DNA of 64,000 nt. It comes from Thermohalobaculum sp965247385 (GTDB lineage: Bacteria > Pseudomonadota > Alphaproteobacteria > Rhodobacterales > Rhodobacteraceae). Position numbers and translations under genes: made by a program. The stretch spans positions 1 through 64,000 of the forward strand of contig CBDFHG010000003.1 of NCBI GenBank assembly GCA_965247385.1, in the 5' to 3' direction. Positions within the stretch are counted from its first letter, which is position 1; the number at the start of each line of letters is the position of its first letter. Positions 8,417 to 18,300 of this stretch are shown piece by piece. The notes beneath the pieces are model-generated. The model had not been told where the DNA came from, ran no database searches, and saw only the letters and a list, made by a program, of their open reading frames with translations.

Positions 8417-9301
8417 CTATCCAACCTTCATCCCGTTTTCGGCATGCCAGGCTTCCACGTCGAAAGCGACGTGATCGCCGAAGTGATCGACCGTGACCTC
8501 GCCGGGCAACGTTTCCGGCGCATAGGCCGCCTCGGCGGAGTCCAGGCGCCGGACGTGGGGTTGCATGGATAGCCATTGCTCGACCGGCAACAGCGTGCTC
8601 TGCCGCTGCACGACGTTCCAAGTGCAGTAGTGATGCGGAACGACGATCCTCGGCACCAGGCGCGCGACGATCTCGGCAACCATTGAGTTTCCCATCACGT
8701 GCTGGCTGTCGTCGACAGGCATCAGAAGGATATCGACCGGTCCGATCCGCTCCCAGACCTCCTCGGGCGGATTATGGCGGTTGTCGCCCCAATGCAGGAT
8801 GCGCAGCCCGCCCGTCTCGACCACGATCAGGCAATTGTCCCAGGACCGTGCGTTGCCCGGCGGATCCAGCCGCTGACCACCGAAATAACTGTTGATCCGG
8901 TGGAAGTCATAGACCGCATGGGAAGGGTCGATCGCGTGCTTGTCGGCAATGCCGGTGATCCTCACATCCGCGAATTCATAGCTCCCGATCAGGCGGTCGA
9001 GCAGGACCGAGGCGTCCAGCCGGTGCAAGGCATCATGGTCAAAATGGGCGTGGGTCGAGACCCCGATGTCTACCGCCGTCATGGGGAAGTCGTGGAAATA
9101 CCAATCCCACTTGCCGGTCGGCAAGTTGCGCCAGGGATCGATTATTACCGTCAGCCCGCTCGGTGCGGTGATCCGAAAGGCCGAGGAGCCGAAGAATGCC
9201 AGCTTCACCGGGCCCGTCGCCGGTGCCGCGTGCTGGAATTCGATCATCCGGTTCTGGTTGGACTGGCTCCGCCACGCACTGGATCCGCTGTCGATGCTCA
9301 T
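8417..9301 (-). CDS. Metallo-beta-lactamase-fold hydrolase (UlaG-like)
   Basis: A 294-residue protein with the metal-binding motif HAHFDHD at residues 84-90 and further candidate ligands in HWGDNRHN and PHHY. It resembles the beta-lactamase superfamily domain of UlaG/UPF0173-type hydrolases, which act on lactones, phosphodiesters or N-acyl lipids. The ATG at 9301 follows GGGAG; a second Met about 18 residues in (before IEFQHA) is a possible alternative start. It is convergent with dctM and divergent from the AhpD-like gene. The substrate is unknown. A lactone- or amide-opening role in the neighbouring pathway is only inference. Confidence 0.75.
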   Translation of the reverse strand: MSIDSGSSAWRSQSNQNRMIEFQHAAPATGPVKLAFFGSSAFRITAPSGLTVIIDPWRNLPTGKWDWYFHDFPMTAVDIGVSTHAHFDHDALHRLDASVLLDRLIGSYEFADVRITGIADKHAIDPSHAVYDFHRINSYFGGQRLDPPGNARSWDNCLIVVETGGLRILHWGDNRHNPPEEVWERIGPVDILLMPVDDSQHVMGNSMVAEIVARLVPRIVVPHHYCTWNVVQRQSTLLPVEQWLSMQPHVRRLDSAEAAYAPETLPGEVTVDHFGDHVAFDVEAWHAENGMKVG

Positions 9302-9374
9302 CAGGCTCTCCCTTGACCCCGTCCCCGAGGGTCATCATCCTTTGGTCAGGATTGCCCCGTCAAGGAGAACTCAG

Positions 9375-9938
9375 ATGCCTCGCGTCCGCACTGTGCCCGC
9401 CCACGAAGTGACCGGCAAGGCCCGGGAGATCTATCATAGATCCAGCACCTACGGGCCGTTCTCGGGCCTGGCCGGCGTGATGGCCAACCGCCCACCGGTG
9501 CTTGAGCACACATTCGGCCTTCTGCTGGACCTCAAGGCCGAGGGTGTCCTGCCCGCCCGCTATCTGGAGCTGGCGCTGGTCACCGTATCGAAGTTGAACG
9601 CCTGTGCTTTCTGCGTCTCGAACCACACGCCACGCCTGAATGCCTCGGGGGTCAGCCAAGACGCGGCTGAGAGCATTCTGGACTATGACACGGTCGAGGA
9701 ATTCGACGCTGTGGATCGGCTGGTGATTGAGTACGCGATTGCGGTTACGAATGATTTCCACCGCGTACGGGACTCGATGATGGATCGGCTGCATGAACAT
9801 TTCGACGACGCGCAGATCGTCGAGTTGACATGGCGGATTGCGCTCTGCGGCGCCTTCAATCGATTTAACGATGTCCTGCAGACCGAAATCGACGACGGGG
9901 TTGCGGTGCCGGCACAAGACAACGCACCGGCAACATGA
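9375..9938 (+). CDS. AhpD-like / carboxymuconolactone decarboxylase family protein
   Basis: 187 residues, starting at ATG 9375 behind AAGGAG. The helix ELALVTVSKLNACAFCVSNH carries the peroxidatic Cys pair C77-x-x-C80 and the nearby His84 typical of peroxidase-related AhpD/CMD proteins. Such proteins reduce peroxides or act as thiol-dependent redox partners; many genomic copies have no assigned substrate. It stands between the hydrolase and the oxoprolinase gene and is probably part of the same catabolic cluster. Confidence 0.8.
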   Translation: MPRVRTVPAHEVTGKAREIYHRSSTYGPFSGLAGVMANRPPVLEHTFGLLLDLKAEGVLPARYLELALVTVSKLNACAFCVSNHTPRLNASGVSQDAAESILDYDTVEEFDAVDRLVIEYAIAVTNDFHRVRDSMMDRLHEHFDDAQIVELTWRIALCGAFNRFNDVLQTEIDDGVAVPAQDNAPAT

Positions 9939-10045
9939 CCCCATCGCTGAGGCAGGTTTTGACCTTGGCCGGAATATCAACCAGGTCTGCGGTCGGCGTA
10001 GCGTGACAAAGATCGACAAAGCTTTCAGGGGCTTCCGAAATCAGC

Positions 10046-13000
10046 ATGACCGACACAGAGAACGGATGGCAGTTCTGGATCGACCGCGGCGGTACCTTTA
10101 CCGATCTGGTGGCGCGGCGGCCGGATGGCCGCGTGGTCACTCACAAGCTGCTGTCGGTCAACCCGGAACGCTACGACGATGCCGCCGTCCAGGGCATCCG
10201 CGAGTTGATCGGAGTGGCGCCGGACCAGGACATTCCCCCCGCGGCGATCCAGAGCGTCAAGATGGGCACAACGGTGGCGACCAACGCCTTGCTGGAGCGC
10301 AAGGGCGACCGCACGGTCCTGGCCATCACGAAGGGGTTCGCCGATGCCTTGCGCATCGGCTATCAAACCCGCCCCAAGCTGTTCGCACTCCACATCGTCC
10401 TGCCGGAGCCGATCTATGAATCGGTCGTCGAGATCCCGGAGCGGATCGGTGCCAATGGCGATGTCGTGCAGCCGCTCGACGAAGCGGTGACACGACGGGG
10501 GCTGCAAGCGGCCTATGACGATGGAATCCGCGCTGTCGCCATCGCGCTGATGCATAGCTACCGATATCACGACCATGAAGACCGGGTTGCCCGGATCGCC
10601 GGGGAGATCGGTTTCACGCAGGTGTCGGTCTCCCACCGCGTCAGTCCGATGATGAAGCTGGTCAGCCGGGGCGACACTGCCGTGGTAGACGCCTATCTGT
10701 CTCCCATCCTGCGCCGCTATGTTGGCCGGGTGGCCGGTGAGCTGGATGCCGATGGAGGCCGCGGACCCCGGCTCATGTTCATGCAATCCAATGGCGGCCT
10801 GACCGATGCCCATAGGTTCCAGGGCAAGGACGCGATCCTGTCCGGTCCGGCGGGCGGTGTGGTTGGCATGGCCAGAACCGCGGCGCTGGCCGGTTTCGAC
10901 AGGGTCATCGGGTTCGACATGGGTGGCACGTCAACCGATGTTTCCCATTTCGACGGCGAATTCGAGCGCAGCTTCGAGACCATGGTGGCCGGCGTGCGCC
11001 TGCGCGCGCCGATGATGCACATCCACACGGTCGCCGCTGGCGGCGGATCGATTCTGCATTTCGACGGCGCGCGCTACCGTGTCGGTCCCGACAGCGCCGC
11101 CGCCGATCCCGGCCCGGCGAGCTATCGCCGGGGTGGCCCTCTGACCGTGACCGACTGCAATGTCATGCTGGGCAAGCTGCATCCCGGCCACTTCCCCGCC
11201 GTCTTCGGGCGCGATGGAGACCAGCCACTGGATGTCGATGTCGTTCGCGGGAAGTTCGAGGCGCTGGCTCGGGACATCGCTGCGGCAACTGACGCGCCGA
11301 CGCAACTGCCGGAAGCGGTCGCGGAGGGTTTTCTGCGCATCGCCGTCGAAAACATGGTCAACGCAATCAAGAAGATTTCGGTCGAGCGCGGCTATGACAT
11401 CACCGCCTACACGTTGAATTCCTTTGGCGGCGCCGGTGGCCAGCATGCCTGCCTGGTGGCCGACAGTCTGGGCATGAGCACAGTAATGCTGCATCCCTTC
11501 GCAGGCGTCCTGTCCGCATACGGCATGGGCCTGGCCGATGTGCGCTCGATCCGCGAGCGGCAGCTGGACCTGCCTATGTCAGCTGGTGTAGGGGAGGTCC
11601 TGGACCAGGCGTTCGGCGAGCTTGCCCGACAGGCTCGAGACGATCTGCTGTCCCAGGACCAGCCCGGGGAACGGATCACGCTCGTCCACAAGGTGCACCT
11701 GCGCTACGCTGGCACGGACAACCCGCTATTGATCGATCCCGATCCCGACAACGCGGTAATGGTCCGGCGCTTCGAGGATGCCCATCGCCAACGCTATGGC
11801 TACATCGCACTGGGCCGGGAGTTGTTCGTGGAGGCGATATCGGTGGAAGCCATCGGCGCCAGCGAGCAGGACGAGGATGCGGCGCAATTTGACGGGACGC
11901 ACCCCGCGGAACCGGGATCGGCCGCTGCCCAAGTGCATATGTTTGCGGGCGGAGAGCGGCAGACGGCACCGGTCTATCTTCGTCAGGATATGGCCACCGG
12001 CCAGCGCATCGACGGCCCCGCGATCATCGCAGAATCAACCGCAACGACGGTGGTCGAGCCCGGTTGGAGGGCGGAATTGACACCCCGGGGCGATTGCCTG
12101 CTGAGACGCATCGTGCCGCGACAGAAGCGCGAAGTGATTGGCATAGAGGCCGATCCGGTGTTGCTCGAGGTCTTCAACAATCTCTTCATGACGATCGCGG
12201 AGCAGATGGGGGCCACGCTGGCCAACACCGCCTATTCGGTCAACATCAAGGAGCGTCTGGATTTTTCCTGCGCGATCTTCGCCCCGGACGGTAGCCTCGT
12301 GGCCAATGCGCCGCACGTGCCGGTGCACCTGGGCTCCATGGGCGCTTCGATCAAGACGGTGATCCGCGAAAACGCCGGCCGGATGAAGCCGGGGGACGCC
12401 TATGTGATCAACGCCCCTTACAATGGCGGCACCCATCTGCCGGATCTTACCGTGGTCAGCCCCATCTTCGACAGCGAGGGGCGCGACATCCTGTTCTACG
12501 TGGCGTCGCGCGGCCATCATGCCGACATTGGCGGGCGCACGCCCGGCTCGGCCCCTCCCGACAGCACCTCGATTCACGAAGAAGGTGTGCTGATCGACAA
12601 TTTCCTCATGGTCGAGAACGGTGTGCTGAAAGAGAAGGAAACCCTGGAACTCCTCAACTCGGGGCGGTACCCCTGCCGAAACCCAGCCCAGAACATGGCC
12701 GATCTGGAAGCCCAGGTCGCCGCCAACAGCACCGGCACCTATGAAGTGCTGAAGATGATCGAGCATTTCGGCCTCGATGTGGTGCAGGCCTATATGCAGC
12801 ATGTCCAGGACAATGCCGAAGAGTCCGTGCGCCGCGTTCTGGCTGGGTTGAGTGGCGGTGCGTTCACATATCCGATGGATAACGGGTGCCAGATCCAGGT
12901 CAGGATCGAAGTTGATCAGGCCGCACGCGAGGCGGCGATCGATTTCACCGGCACCTCACCGCAATATCCAGGCAACTACCACGCGCCCACCGCCGTCTGC

Positions 13001-13684
13001 CTTGCGGCGGTGCTCTATGTCTTCCGCTGCCTGGTGGACGACGATATTCCCCTGAACGAAGGCTGCCTGAAGCCGCTCAAGGTCATTGTACCGCCAAGAT
13101 CCATCATCTCGCCGGAGTACCCGGCCGCGGTGATCGCCGGTAATACCGAGGTCAGCCAATGCGTCACCGACGCCCTGTTCGGCGCGCTCGGGGTGCTCGC
13201 CTCCTCGCAAGGGACGGTCAACAACTTCGTCTATGGAAACGATGTCTATCAGAACTACGAAACGATCTGTGGCGGCACCGGCGCCGGCCGCGACCATCCG
13301 GGAACCAGTGCGGTCCACAGCCACATGACCAACACGAAGATGACCGATCCGGAGGTCCTTGAGTGGCGTTTCCCGGTGCGCGTCGACAGCTTCTCCATCC
13401 GCCACGGTTCCGGAGGCAGAGGGCTGCACGACGGCGGTGAGGGCATCAGACGCGAGGTTACCTTCCTCGAGCCCATGAAGGTGACCCTGCTGACCAGCCA
13501 TCGCCATACCGACCCCTACGGCCTGGCCGGAGGCGGAGCCGGGGCACGCGGCCATAATTCCGTCCGCCGCAACGACGGGCGCCTGGACGAACTCTCAGGC
13601 AACGACGAAACCGACATGATGCCGGGCGATACATTCGTCATGGAAACGCCAGGCGGCGGCGCATACGGTATCAAGCTGGCGTAG
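10046..13684 (+). CDS. Fused HyuA-HyuB 5-oxoprolinase / hydantoinase
   Basis: A 1,212-residue protein close to the length of eukaryotic-type 5-oxoprolinase. The N-terminal HyuA half (about residues 1-680) has the ATP-binding actin-like motifs IDRGGTFTDLV and FDMGGTSTDVS, and GGAGGQHAC near residue 465. The HyuB half starts near residue 690 (EVFNNLFMTIAEQMG) and contains the conserved SRGHHADIGG and a C-terminal GGGAYG. The reaction in the family is ATP-dependent opening of 5-oxoproline to glutamate or of related hydantoins. Many bacteria keep HyuA and HyuB separate; here they are one chain. With the DUF1445 gene and TRAP genes it suggests a 5-oxoproline/D-glutamate catabolic locus. Confidence 0.9.
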   Translation: MTDTENGWQFWIDRGGTFTDLVARRPDGRVVTHKLLSVNPERYDDAAVQGIRELIGVAPDQDIPPAAIQSVKMGTTVATNALLERKGDRTVLAITKGFADALRIGYQTRPKLFALHIVLPEPIYESVVEIPERIGANGDVVQPLDEAVTRRGLQAAYDDGIRAVAIALMHSYRYHDHEDRVARIAGEIGFTQVSVSHRVSPMMKLVSRGDTAVVDAYLSPILRRYVGRVAGELDADGGRGPRLMFMQSNGGLTDAHRFQGKDAILSGPAGGVVGMARTAALAGFDRVIGFDMGGTSTDVSHFDGEFERSFETMVAGVRLRAPMMHIHTVAAGGGSILHFDGARYRVGPDSAAADPGPASYRRGGPLTVTDCNVMLGKLHPGHFPAVFGRDGDQPLDVDVVRGKFEALARDIAAATDAPTQLPEAVAEGFLRIAVENMVNAIKKISVERGYDITAYTLNSFGGAGGQHACLVADSLGMSTVMLHPFAGVLSAYGMGLADVRSIRERQLDLPMSAGVGEVLDQAFGELARQARDDLLSQDQPGERITLVHKVHLRYAGTDNPLLIDPDPDNAVMVRRFEDAHRQRYGYIALGRELFVEAISVEAIGASEQDEDAAQFDGTHPAEPGSAAAQVHMFAGGERQTAPVYLRQDMATGQRIDGPAIIAESTATTVVEPGWRAELTPRGDCLLRRIVPRQKREVIGIEADPVLLEVFNNLFMTIAEQMGATLANTAYSVNIKERLDFSCAIFAPDGSLVANAPHVPVHLGSMGASIKTVIRENAGRMKPGDAYVINAPYNGGTHLPDLTVVSPIFDSEGRDILFYVASRGHHADIGGRTPGSAPPDSTSIHEEGVLIDNFLMVENGVLKEKETLELLNSGRYPCRNPAQNMADLEAQVAANSTGTYEVLKMIEHFGLDVVQAYMQHVQDNAEESVRRVLAGLSGGAFTYPMDNGCQIQVRIEVDQAAREAAIDFTGTSPQYPGNYHAPTAVCLAAVLYVFRCLVDDDIPLNEGCLKPLKVIVPPRSIISPEYPAAVIAGNTEVSQCVTDALFGALGVLASSQGTVNNFVYGNDVYQNYETICGGTGAGRDHPGTSAVHSHMTNTKMTDPEVLEWRFPVRVDSFSIRHGSGGRGLHDGGEGIRREVTFLEPMKVTLLTSHRHTDPYGLAGGGAGARGHNSVRRNDGRLDELSGNDETDMMPGDTFVMETPGGGAYGIKLA

Positions 13685-14036
13685 CCGGTTGCCGGACTCC
13701 AGGCACGGAAGGTATGCGGCCGGGTTTACAGGGTTTTACGGGTTCACATGGAGGTTGATTTGTTTGGGCATTTTTAGGGCGCCGTCGGCAAGGCCTCCCA
13801 TCTCAAAACTGCCCCCCGAGACCGATCTCCACGAGAGGCGTTAGGCGGCGCTTGTCGTGCTCGAAGGCGACGAGTTACGCGAAGGCGACGGCGCCGCGAT
13901 CAGCGATGGATTGTCACATTTGCAGCAGGATCGCACAAACTGACGGTCGGCTTTCCATCCGAAGGCAGACATCCCGCGGAAAGAGACAGTCGAAGCTAGC
14001 CGAAAACGGGAGCTATGTCCGTTCATGGCGGTGGTT
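13685..14036. other. Non-coding spacer with a dispersed repeat remnant
   Basis: No convincing gene is present. Bases about 13905-14023 resemble about 35287-35395 (shared blocks around CCGAAGGCAGACATC and GGCTATGTC / GAGCTATGTC), so both are diverged copies of one short dispersed repeat. The segment ends at the IS30 element. One of its open frames on the minus strand continues into the IS30 end and is not believed to be a gene. Confidence 0.5.
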
Positions 14037-15197
14037 TCAACCGATCGACGCAACACACTGAGCGAACTTCTCTGCTGGTGTTTGATATTGCAAGGTCTTG
14101 CGTGGCCGCTCATTGAGTTGCCGTGCAATCGCGCTCAGCTTTGCCTGGGAATGAACCGACAGATCGGTACCTTTCGGCAAATACTGCCTGAGCAACCGGT
14201 TGGTGTTTTCATTTGAGCCGCGTTGCCACGGAGCGTGGGGATCACAAAAATAGACATCAATATCGGTCGCGAGTGTGAGACGGGGATGATCTGCCAGTTC
14301 CTTGCCGCGATCCCAGGTGGGGGATTTGTAGAGTTCGCGAGGCAGCCGCTGCGACTGTTTGATCAACGCTGAGATGGCGCTTTTGGTGTCTTTGCTGGCG
14401 ACCTTGGCCAGCATGGCATACCGGGAATGGCGCTCGACCAGCGTCGCGATGCAGCTGTTCTTCGACCCGCCGATCAGGCCACCCTCCCAGTGTCCCGGAA
14501 AGGCACGGTCTTCGACGCAAGCGGGTCTCTGGCTGATCGACACAGCATCCTTGATCTGACCCAATCCGCTCCGTTTCAAGCTGGCGTGTTTGGACCGGCG
14601 GATCGTGCGTTTGGCGCGCAGATGTTCCAACAGTTCCTTCTTCAGAACGCCGCGCGCCTGGATATACAGGCTTCGATATATAGTCTCGTGAGACACTTGG
14701 CTTTGCGCCTCTCCCGGGAACGCGCGTTTGAGCCAGCCCGCAATCTGCTCAGGAGACCATTTGCGCCATAACTTGGCCGATACTCTGTGGCTCAGGGACG
14801 GGTGACAAGCCAGCTTGCACGACTTGGGACGCAGCGCCCGGCCCCATGCCGCCTGATCCGAGGTTGCTGCGCGATAGCGAGCAGAGCCGCCGTTGCGCCT
14901 GACTTCGCGGCTTATGGTTGATGGCGCACGCCCAAGCTGGCGAGCGATCGCACGCAGCGAACGCCTGATGCTGAGCCCTCTGGATATCTCCTCGCGTTCG
15001 TGAAGGCTCAAGGCCAGCTTCCCACGCGTTCGATCTACCGGGCGAATTCCGCCGGTCGGCGAGATCAGCGAAAACACAGAGGACGAATGCCGGTCAAACC
15101 GTCGGCCAATTGAACTCATCGGCTCTCCGCGTTGCCAGCGATCCCATATCTCAGCCCTCTGCGCCGCGGAATAGTAAATGCGACGACGATACTTCAT
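14037..15197 (-). mobile_element. IS30-family transposase with a substituted catalytic Asp
   Basis: About 386 residues, starting at MKYRRRIYYS (ATG 15197, GGAG upstream). It has the N-terminal helix-turn-helix of IS30 (RSLRAIARQLGRAPSTISRE) and the DDE integrase core. The second Asp (SPTWDRGKEL) and the Glu (RGSNENTNRLLRQ) are present. The first catalytic Asp, normally in the HWEGDLI motif, reads HWEGGLIGG (GGC instead of GAC). This should abolish strand transfer, so the copy is probably dead despite a full-length frame. Imperfect inverted ends may lie near 14041-14058 (TCGACGCAACAC) and 15226-15240 (GTGCGTCCA), but this is weak. Confidence 0.88.
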
Positions 15198-15450
15198 GCT
15201 CAACACTCCATCTTTCCCTAAAGACTAAAGTGGTGCGTCCACCCGTTGAGCCCGCCGCACAAAAACCGAAGTTCAGCCCGGAGCGTTTGAAGGGACGGGA
15301 ATCGCCGCATTGCCGACGCTCAGGGCTGAATGTCGAGTCACCGCCGGAAAACCGACCTAATTCCGAGCCGGTGCGAATGCACACAAATAACCCAGCCTGT
15401 GTAAAAACGCGTGAGCGGTGTATACTTCCTCGACGGACGGGGGAGGTTTC

Positions 15451-15667
15451 ATGAAACGGTTTGTCGAGGGTGTTGACCGGGGTCAGGGAACGTTGTTTCC
15501 GGAGCGCCTGGAGGACTGGATCGGCGAAGATAATGCGGTTCGGGTGATCGATGTTTTCGTCGACGAGCTTGATCTGGGCGGGCTTGGTTTTGGTCGGGTT
15601 CGACCCGAGGCGACGGGCCGGCCGGGGTATCATCCGGCGATGCTGCTGAAGCTCTACATCTACGGCT
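15451..15667 (+). pseudogene. IS1182-type transposase, 5' half (interrupted)
   Basis: ATG 15451 follows GGGGGAGG and encodes MKRFVEGVDRGQGTLFPERL... through PGYHPAMLLKLYIYG, the DUF772 N-terminal domain of IS1182-type transposases. The frame is broken at 15667 by the left end of the 20.6-kb unit. The continuation (YLNRVQSSRRLEREAGRN) is found at 36289 onward. Removing 15668-36296 restores a continuous frame: LYIYG followed by YLNRV. The upstream 15207-15450 region holds only the IS30 flank and the leader of this element. Confidence 0.9.
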
Positions 15668-15707
15668 GGTAGTGTCTCAGTTTGAAATCTGATCGGCAAC
15701 AAACGGC
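15668..15707 (+). repeat. Left terminal inverted repeat of the 20.6-kb unit
   Basis: Begins GGTAGTGTCTCAG and ends CAACAAACGGC. The mate at 36249-36288 differs at one position (CTGATCGG here, CTGTTCGG there). It directly abuts the CTACGGCT duplication. About 20 bp further in (15726-15752) is a separate palindrome, GCCGGTCAA / TTGACCGGC, followed by a T-run. Confidence 0.9.
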
Positions 15708-15725
15708 GCAAAGCCGTCATTCGTG

Positions 15726-15760
15726 GCCGGTCAATTTTGAACTTTGACCGGCAGGTTTTT
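15726..15760. terminator. Hairpin with T-run near the left end of the mobile unit
   Basis: GCCGGTCAA (15726-15734) pairs with TTGACCGGC (15744-15752) around a 9-base loop, and a run of T follows at 15756-15760. It could act as a terminator for transcripts entering from outside, or be an internal end of an older element. No gene ends just upstream. Confidence 0.35.
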
Positions 15761-15940
15761 GACCCGAAGCCGCCGCACGGTCTTTTTGTTGTTTCGGCAA
15801 AAATGACGTTTTCGCGTCCCAGTGATCGTCTCGATGCCACCCGCAAGATTTATGACGCTTTTAGAACACCGTGTCGCAACCGCACCAGACACGGTTTGAT
15901 TTTGCGCATCTAATCGCCGGATTAGCCGAACGGATTCTCC

Positions 15941-17152
15941 ATGTTCCAACGCCGAATCCCAGAATGGTTGCGCCATGCACCAGCACCCAGCGTGCGCGGC
16001 TTCGCTGTGCTTGCAGGCGTCGAGAGCGCCGCCAGGGGCATCTTGGTCTCGGTGTTCCCAATCGCGATGTACAGGACCTTTGGCGACAGCCGCACGGTCT
16101 CGGAGATCTATTTCCTGATCGGCATCTGCTCACTGGTCACCGTGCTGCTGGTGCCGTGGCTGACGCGCTTCGTACCGCGGCGGCGAATGTACACCGTGGG
16201 CGTGCTGTTGATGATCGCGGGTGGGGTTTGTGCGGCGCTGGGAGGGCCGCTGCTGTTGCCGCTCGGACTTGTCGGCTGCACGATGGCGACGGTGATCATG
16301 TTCGTTTGCTTCAACGCCTATGTGCTCGATTATGTCGAACGCGCATCGCTGGGCGAATCCGAAACCCTGCGCCTGTTCTACAGCGGTCTGGCTTGGACTG
16401 CCGGTCCCTTCCTAGGCATCTGGCTGATGAAGCAGTGGACGCCCGCGCCTTTCGTCTTGTCGGCGGTGGCGGCGGCGATATTGCTGGCCGTCTTCTGGAT
16501 CATGCGCCTCGGCAACGGCAAGCTAATCACCAAGGCGCGGGCGCCGCAACCCAACCCGCTGGCCTATCTGCCCCGCTTCTTCGCCCAGCCGCGTCTGATC
16601 GCGGGTTGGAGCTTCGCCGTGCTGCGCTCCTGCGGCTGGTGGGTCTATGTGGTGTACCTGCCGATCTACGCGGTCGAGAGCGGCTACAGCGACCAACTCG
16701 GCGGGTTGTTGCTGTCGATCACCAACGGGCTCCTGTTCGTGACTCCGTTGATGCTGCACTGGATGCGCGCCCGCTCGGTGCGCCACGCAGTCCGGATCGG
16801 TTTTTTCGGCAGCGGCGCGGCATTTTTCCTGGCGACGGTTATGGGCGGGCAGCCGATGATCGCCATCGCGCTCCTGATGGTCGGGTCGTTCTATCTGATC
16901 CTGCTCGATATGTGCGGCGGGCTGCCGTTCCTGATGGCGGTAAAGCCATCCGAGCGGACCGAGATGTCGGCGGTCTACGCGACCTATCGCGATGTCTCGG
17001 GCGTTCTCACACCTGGTGTCGCCCGACTGGTACTGGCCGTCGCTCCCTTGCCGGCGGTGTTCGCTGCGACGGCGCTCGGCCTTGCCGGTGCGCTCGTGAT
17101 CTCCACCCGTCTGAACCCGCGGCTCGGGGTGCGGCGGGAGTTTGGCAACTGA
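15941..17152 (+). CDS. Major facilitator superfamily transporter
   Basis: 403 residues with about 12 hydrophobic helices in two six-helix halves separated by a basic cytoplasmic loop (about residues 187-205, RLGNGKLITKARAP). A charged loop after helix 2-3 (PWLTRFVPRRRMYTV) fits the MFS A-motif position, though not the canonical sequence. Substrate unknown. The start ATG has no strong Shine-Dalgarno sequence. It is the first gene inside the 20.6-kb unit and is followed after about 115 bp by a TIM-barrel isomerase-like gene in the same orientation, so the pair may import and convert a sugar or polyol. Confidence 0.75.
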   Translation: MFQRRIPEWLRHAPAPSVRGFAVLAGVESAARGILVSVFPIAMYRTFGDSRTVSEIYFLIGICSLVTVLLVPWLTRFVPRRRMYTVGVLLMIAGGVCAALGGPLLLPLGLVGCTMATVIMFVCFNAYVLDYVERASLGESETLRLFYSGLAWTAGPFLGIWLMKQWTPAPFVLSAVAAAILLAVFWIMRLGNGKLITKARAPQPNPLAYLPRFFAQPRLIAGWSFAVLRSCGWWVYVVYLPIYAVESGYSDQLGGLLLSITNGLLFVTPLMLHWMRARSVRHAVRIGFFGSGAAFFLATVMGGQPMIAIALLMVGSFYLILLDMCGGLPFLMAVKPSERTEMSAVYATYRDVSGVLTPGVARLVLAVAPLPAVFAATALGLAGALVISTRLNPRLGVRREFGN

Positions 17153-17268
17153 GGCGGGGATGCAGGCTGCGGAAGTTGATTCCCAACGCGGCCTCATCCA
17201 TCCCCTTCAAATCAACTGTGTTCGTAGCGATGAGTGCAAGTGATGTTCCCCCAAAATCCACGGTGCCA

Positions 17269-18111
17269 ATGATGAATAGTCTACCAATGCTCGGCGTCTC
17301 CCTCGATCTCGATGACCTGACCCGCGTTGAGGGCCTGTGCGAATTCATATTCGACGGTCATCGCGATGTCGAAATTCAAAACTTTCACCGCCCGAAATCG
17401 CTTTTGGGCGACTGGCGCATGCAAGCCGAGCGCGCCAGAAAAGCCTTTGATGGCCATCGGGGTCGCTTGGGGGTTCATGGGCCATATGAGGGCTTCAACC
17501 TCGATGTGAGCGACCCTGAAATCCGCGCGATTGCCAAAGCTCGCCTTGATGCCTGTGTTGAGGCTTGCCGGATCATTACCGATGGCCGGGATGGTGGCTT
17601 CATGGTTGTTCACAGCCCATTTACGACGTGGCACTGGTACAACCGCGGAACGCGCCTCGCATCCACCGATCAAACACGTGAGCTGACACATCTTTGCCTG
17701 CGCGATGCTGTCGAAAAGGCTGAAGATTTCGGGATTACCATTGTTCTTGAGAACATTGAGGACAAGGCTCCTTACGAACGGGTGGCCCTTGCTGCATCGT
17801 TCGACAGCCCTTCCGTGAAAGCGTCGCTCGATACGGGCCATGCGCACTACGCGTATGGTGTGACGGGCGCACCACCGGTCGACGCCTTCGTGCGGGCGGC
17901 CGGAAATGCGCTCGCTCACGTTCATCTTCAGGACACTGACAGCGTTGCTGATCGTCACTGGGCAATCGGACAGGGCACGATTTGCTGGCATTCGGTGTTC
18001 CGAGCACTCGATGAGCTTAATGAAATGCCGCGTTTAATCCTGGAGCTGAATAAAACCGCAGACGCGTTGCCGTCGGCGCATTGGCTCAAAGCGCAGGGAC
18101 TTGCGATCTAA
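17269..18111 (+). CDS. TIM-barrel sugar phosphate isomerase/epimerase-like protein
   Basis: About 280 residues of the xylose-isomerase-like / AP endonuclease 2 TIM-barrel superfamily. Expected metal-site segments are visible: RLGVHGPYEGFNLD, the Glu in ITIVLENIED, the DTGHAHY strand, VHLQDTD, and a final Glu in LILELNK. Start choice is uncertain: ATG 17269 and 17272 give MMNSLPMLGVSLD, and ATG 17230 adds 13 residues; neither has a good Shine-Dalgarno sequence. It probably forms a transcription unit with the MFS gene. It may be a sugar or inositol epimerase/isomerase; an endonuclease IV role is less likely. Confidence 0.7.
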   Translation: MMNSLPMLGVSLDLDDLTRVEGLCEFIFDGHRDVEIQNFHRPKSLLGDWRMQAERARKAFDGHRGRLGVHGPYEGFNLDVSDPEIRAIAKARLDACVEACRIITDGRDGGFMVVHSPFTTWHWYNRGTRLASTDQTRELTHLCLRDAVEKAEDFGITIVLENIEDKAPYERVALAASFDSPSVKASLDTGHAHYAYGVTGAPPVDAFVRAAGNALAHVHLQDTDSVADRHWAIGQGTICWHSVFRALDELNEMPRLILELNKTADALPSAHWLKAQGLAI

Positions 18112-18300
18112 TGCGCCCCCGATTGACACATTCCGAGAAGCCGAGCAAAGGTCCGAAAATGGCACAAGGGGACTAAGCCGCTCGCACGGCAGGGGCGTTT
18201 GTCGCTGGTGTTGCGCGCTGAGCGGAGCGTTGTAGTTTTGTGCTCTGCCGAATCTGGTTGACGATTGGGACTTTCTCGATCGATTGACGGGAGGTTCCGA

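Noticed and set aside
7291..8424. 377-codon minus-strand frame opposite dctM
   Set aside because: High-GC shadow with Asp/Arg/Gln-rich sequence; dctM on the other strand has full family conservation.
14041..15240. Complete IS30 with defined inverted ends
   Set aside because: Candidate ends match only in part and no clear target duplication was found, so only the transposase is called.
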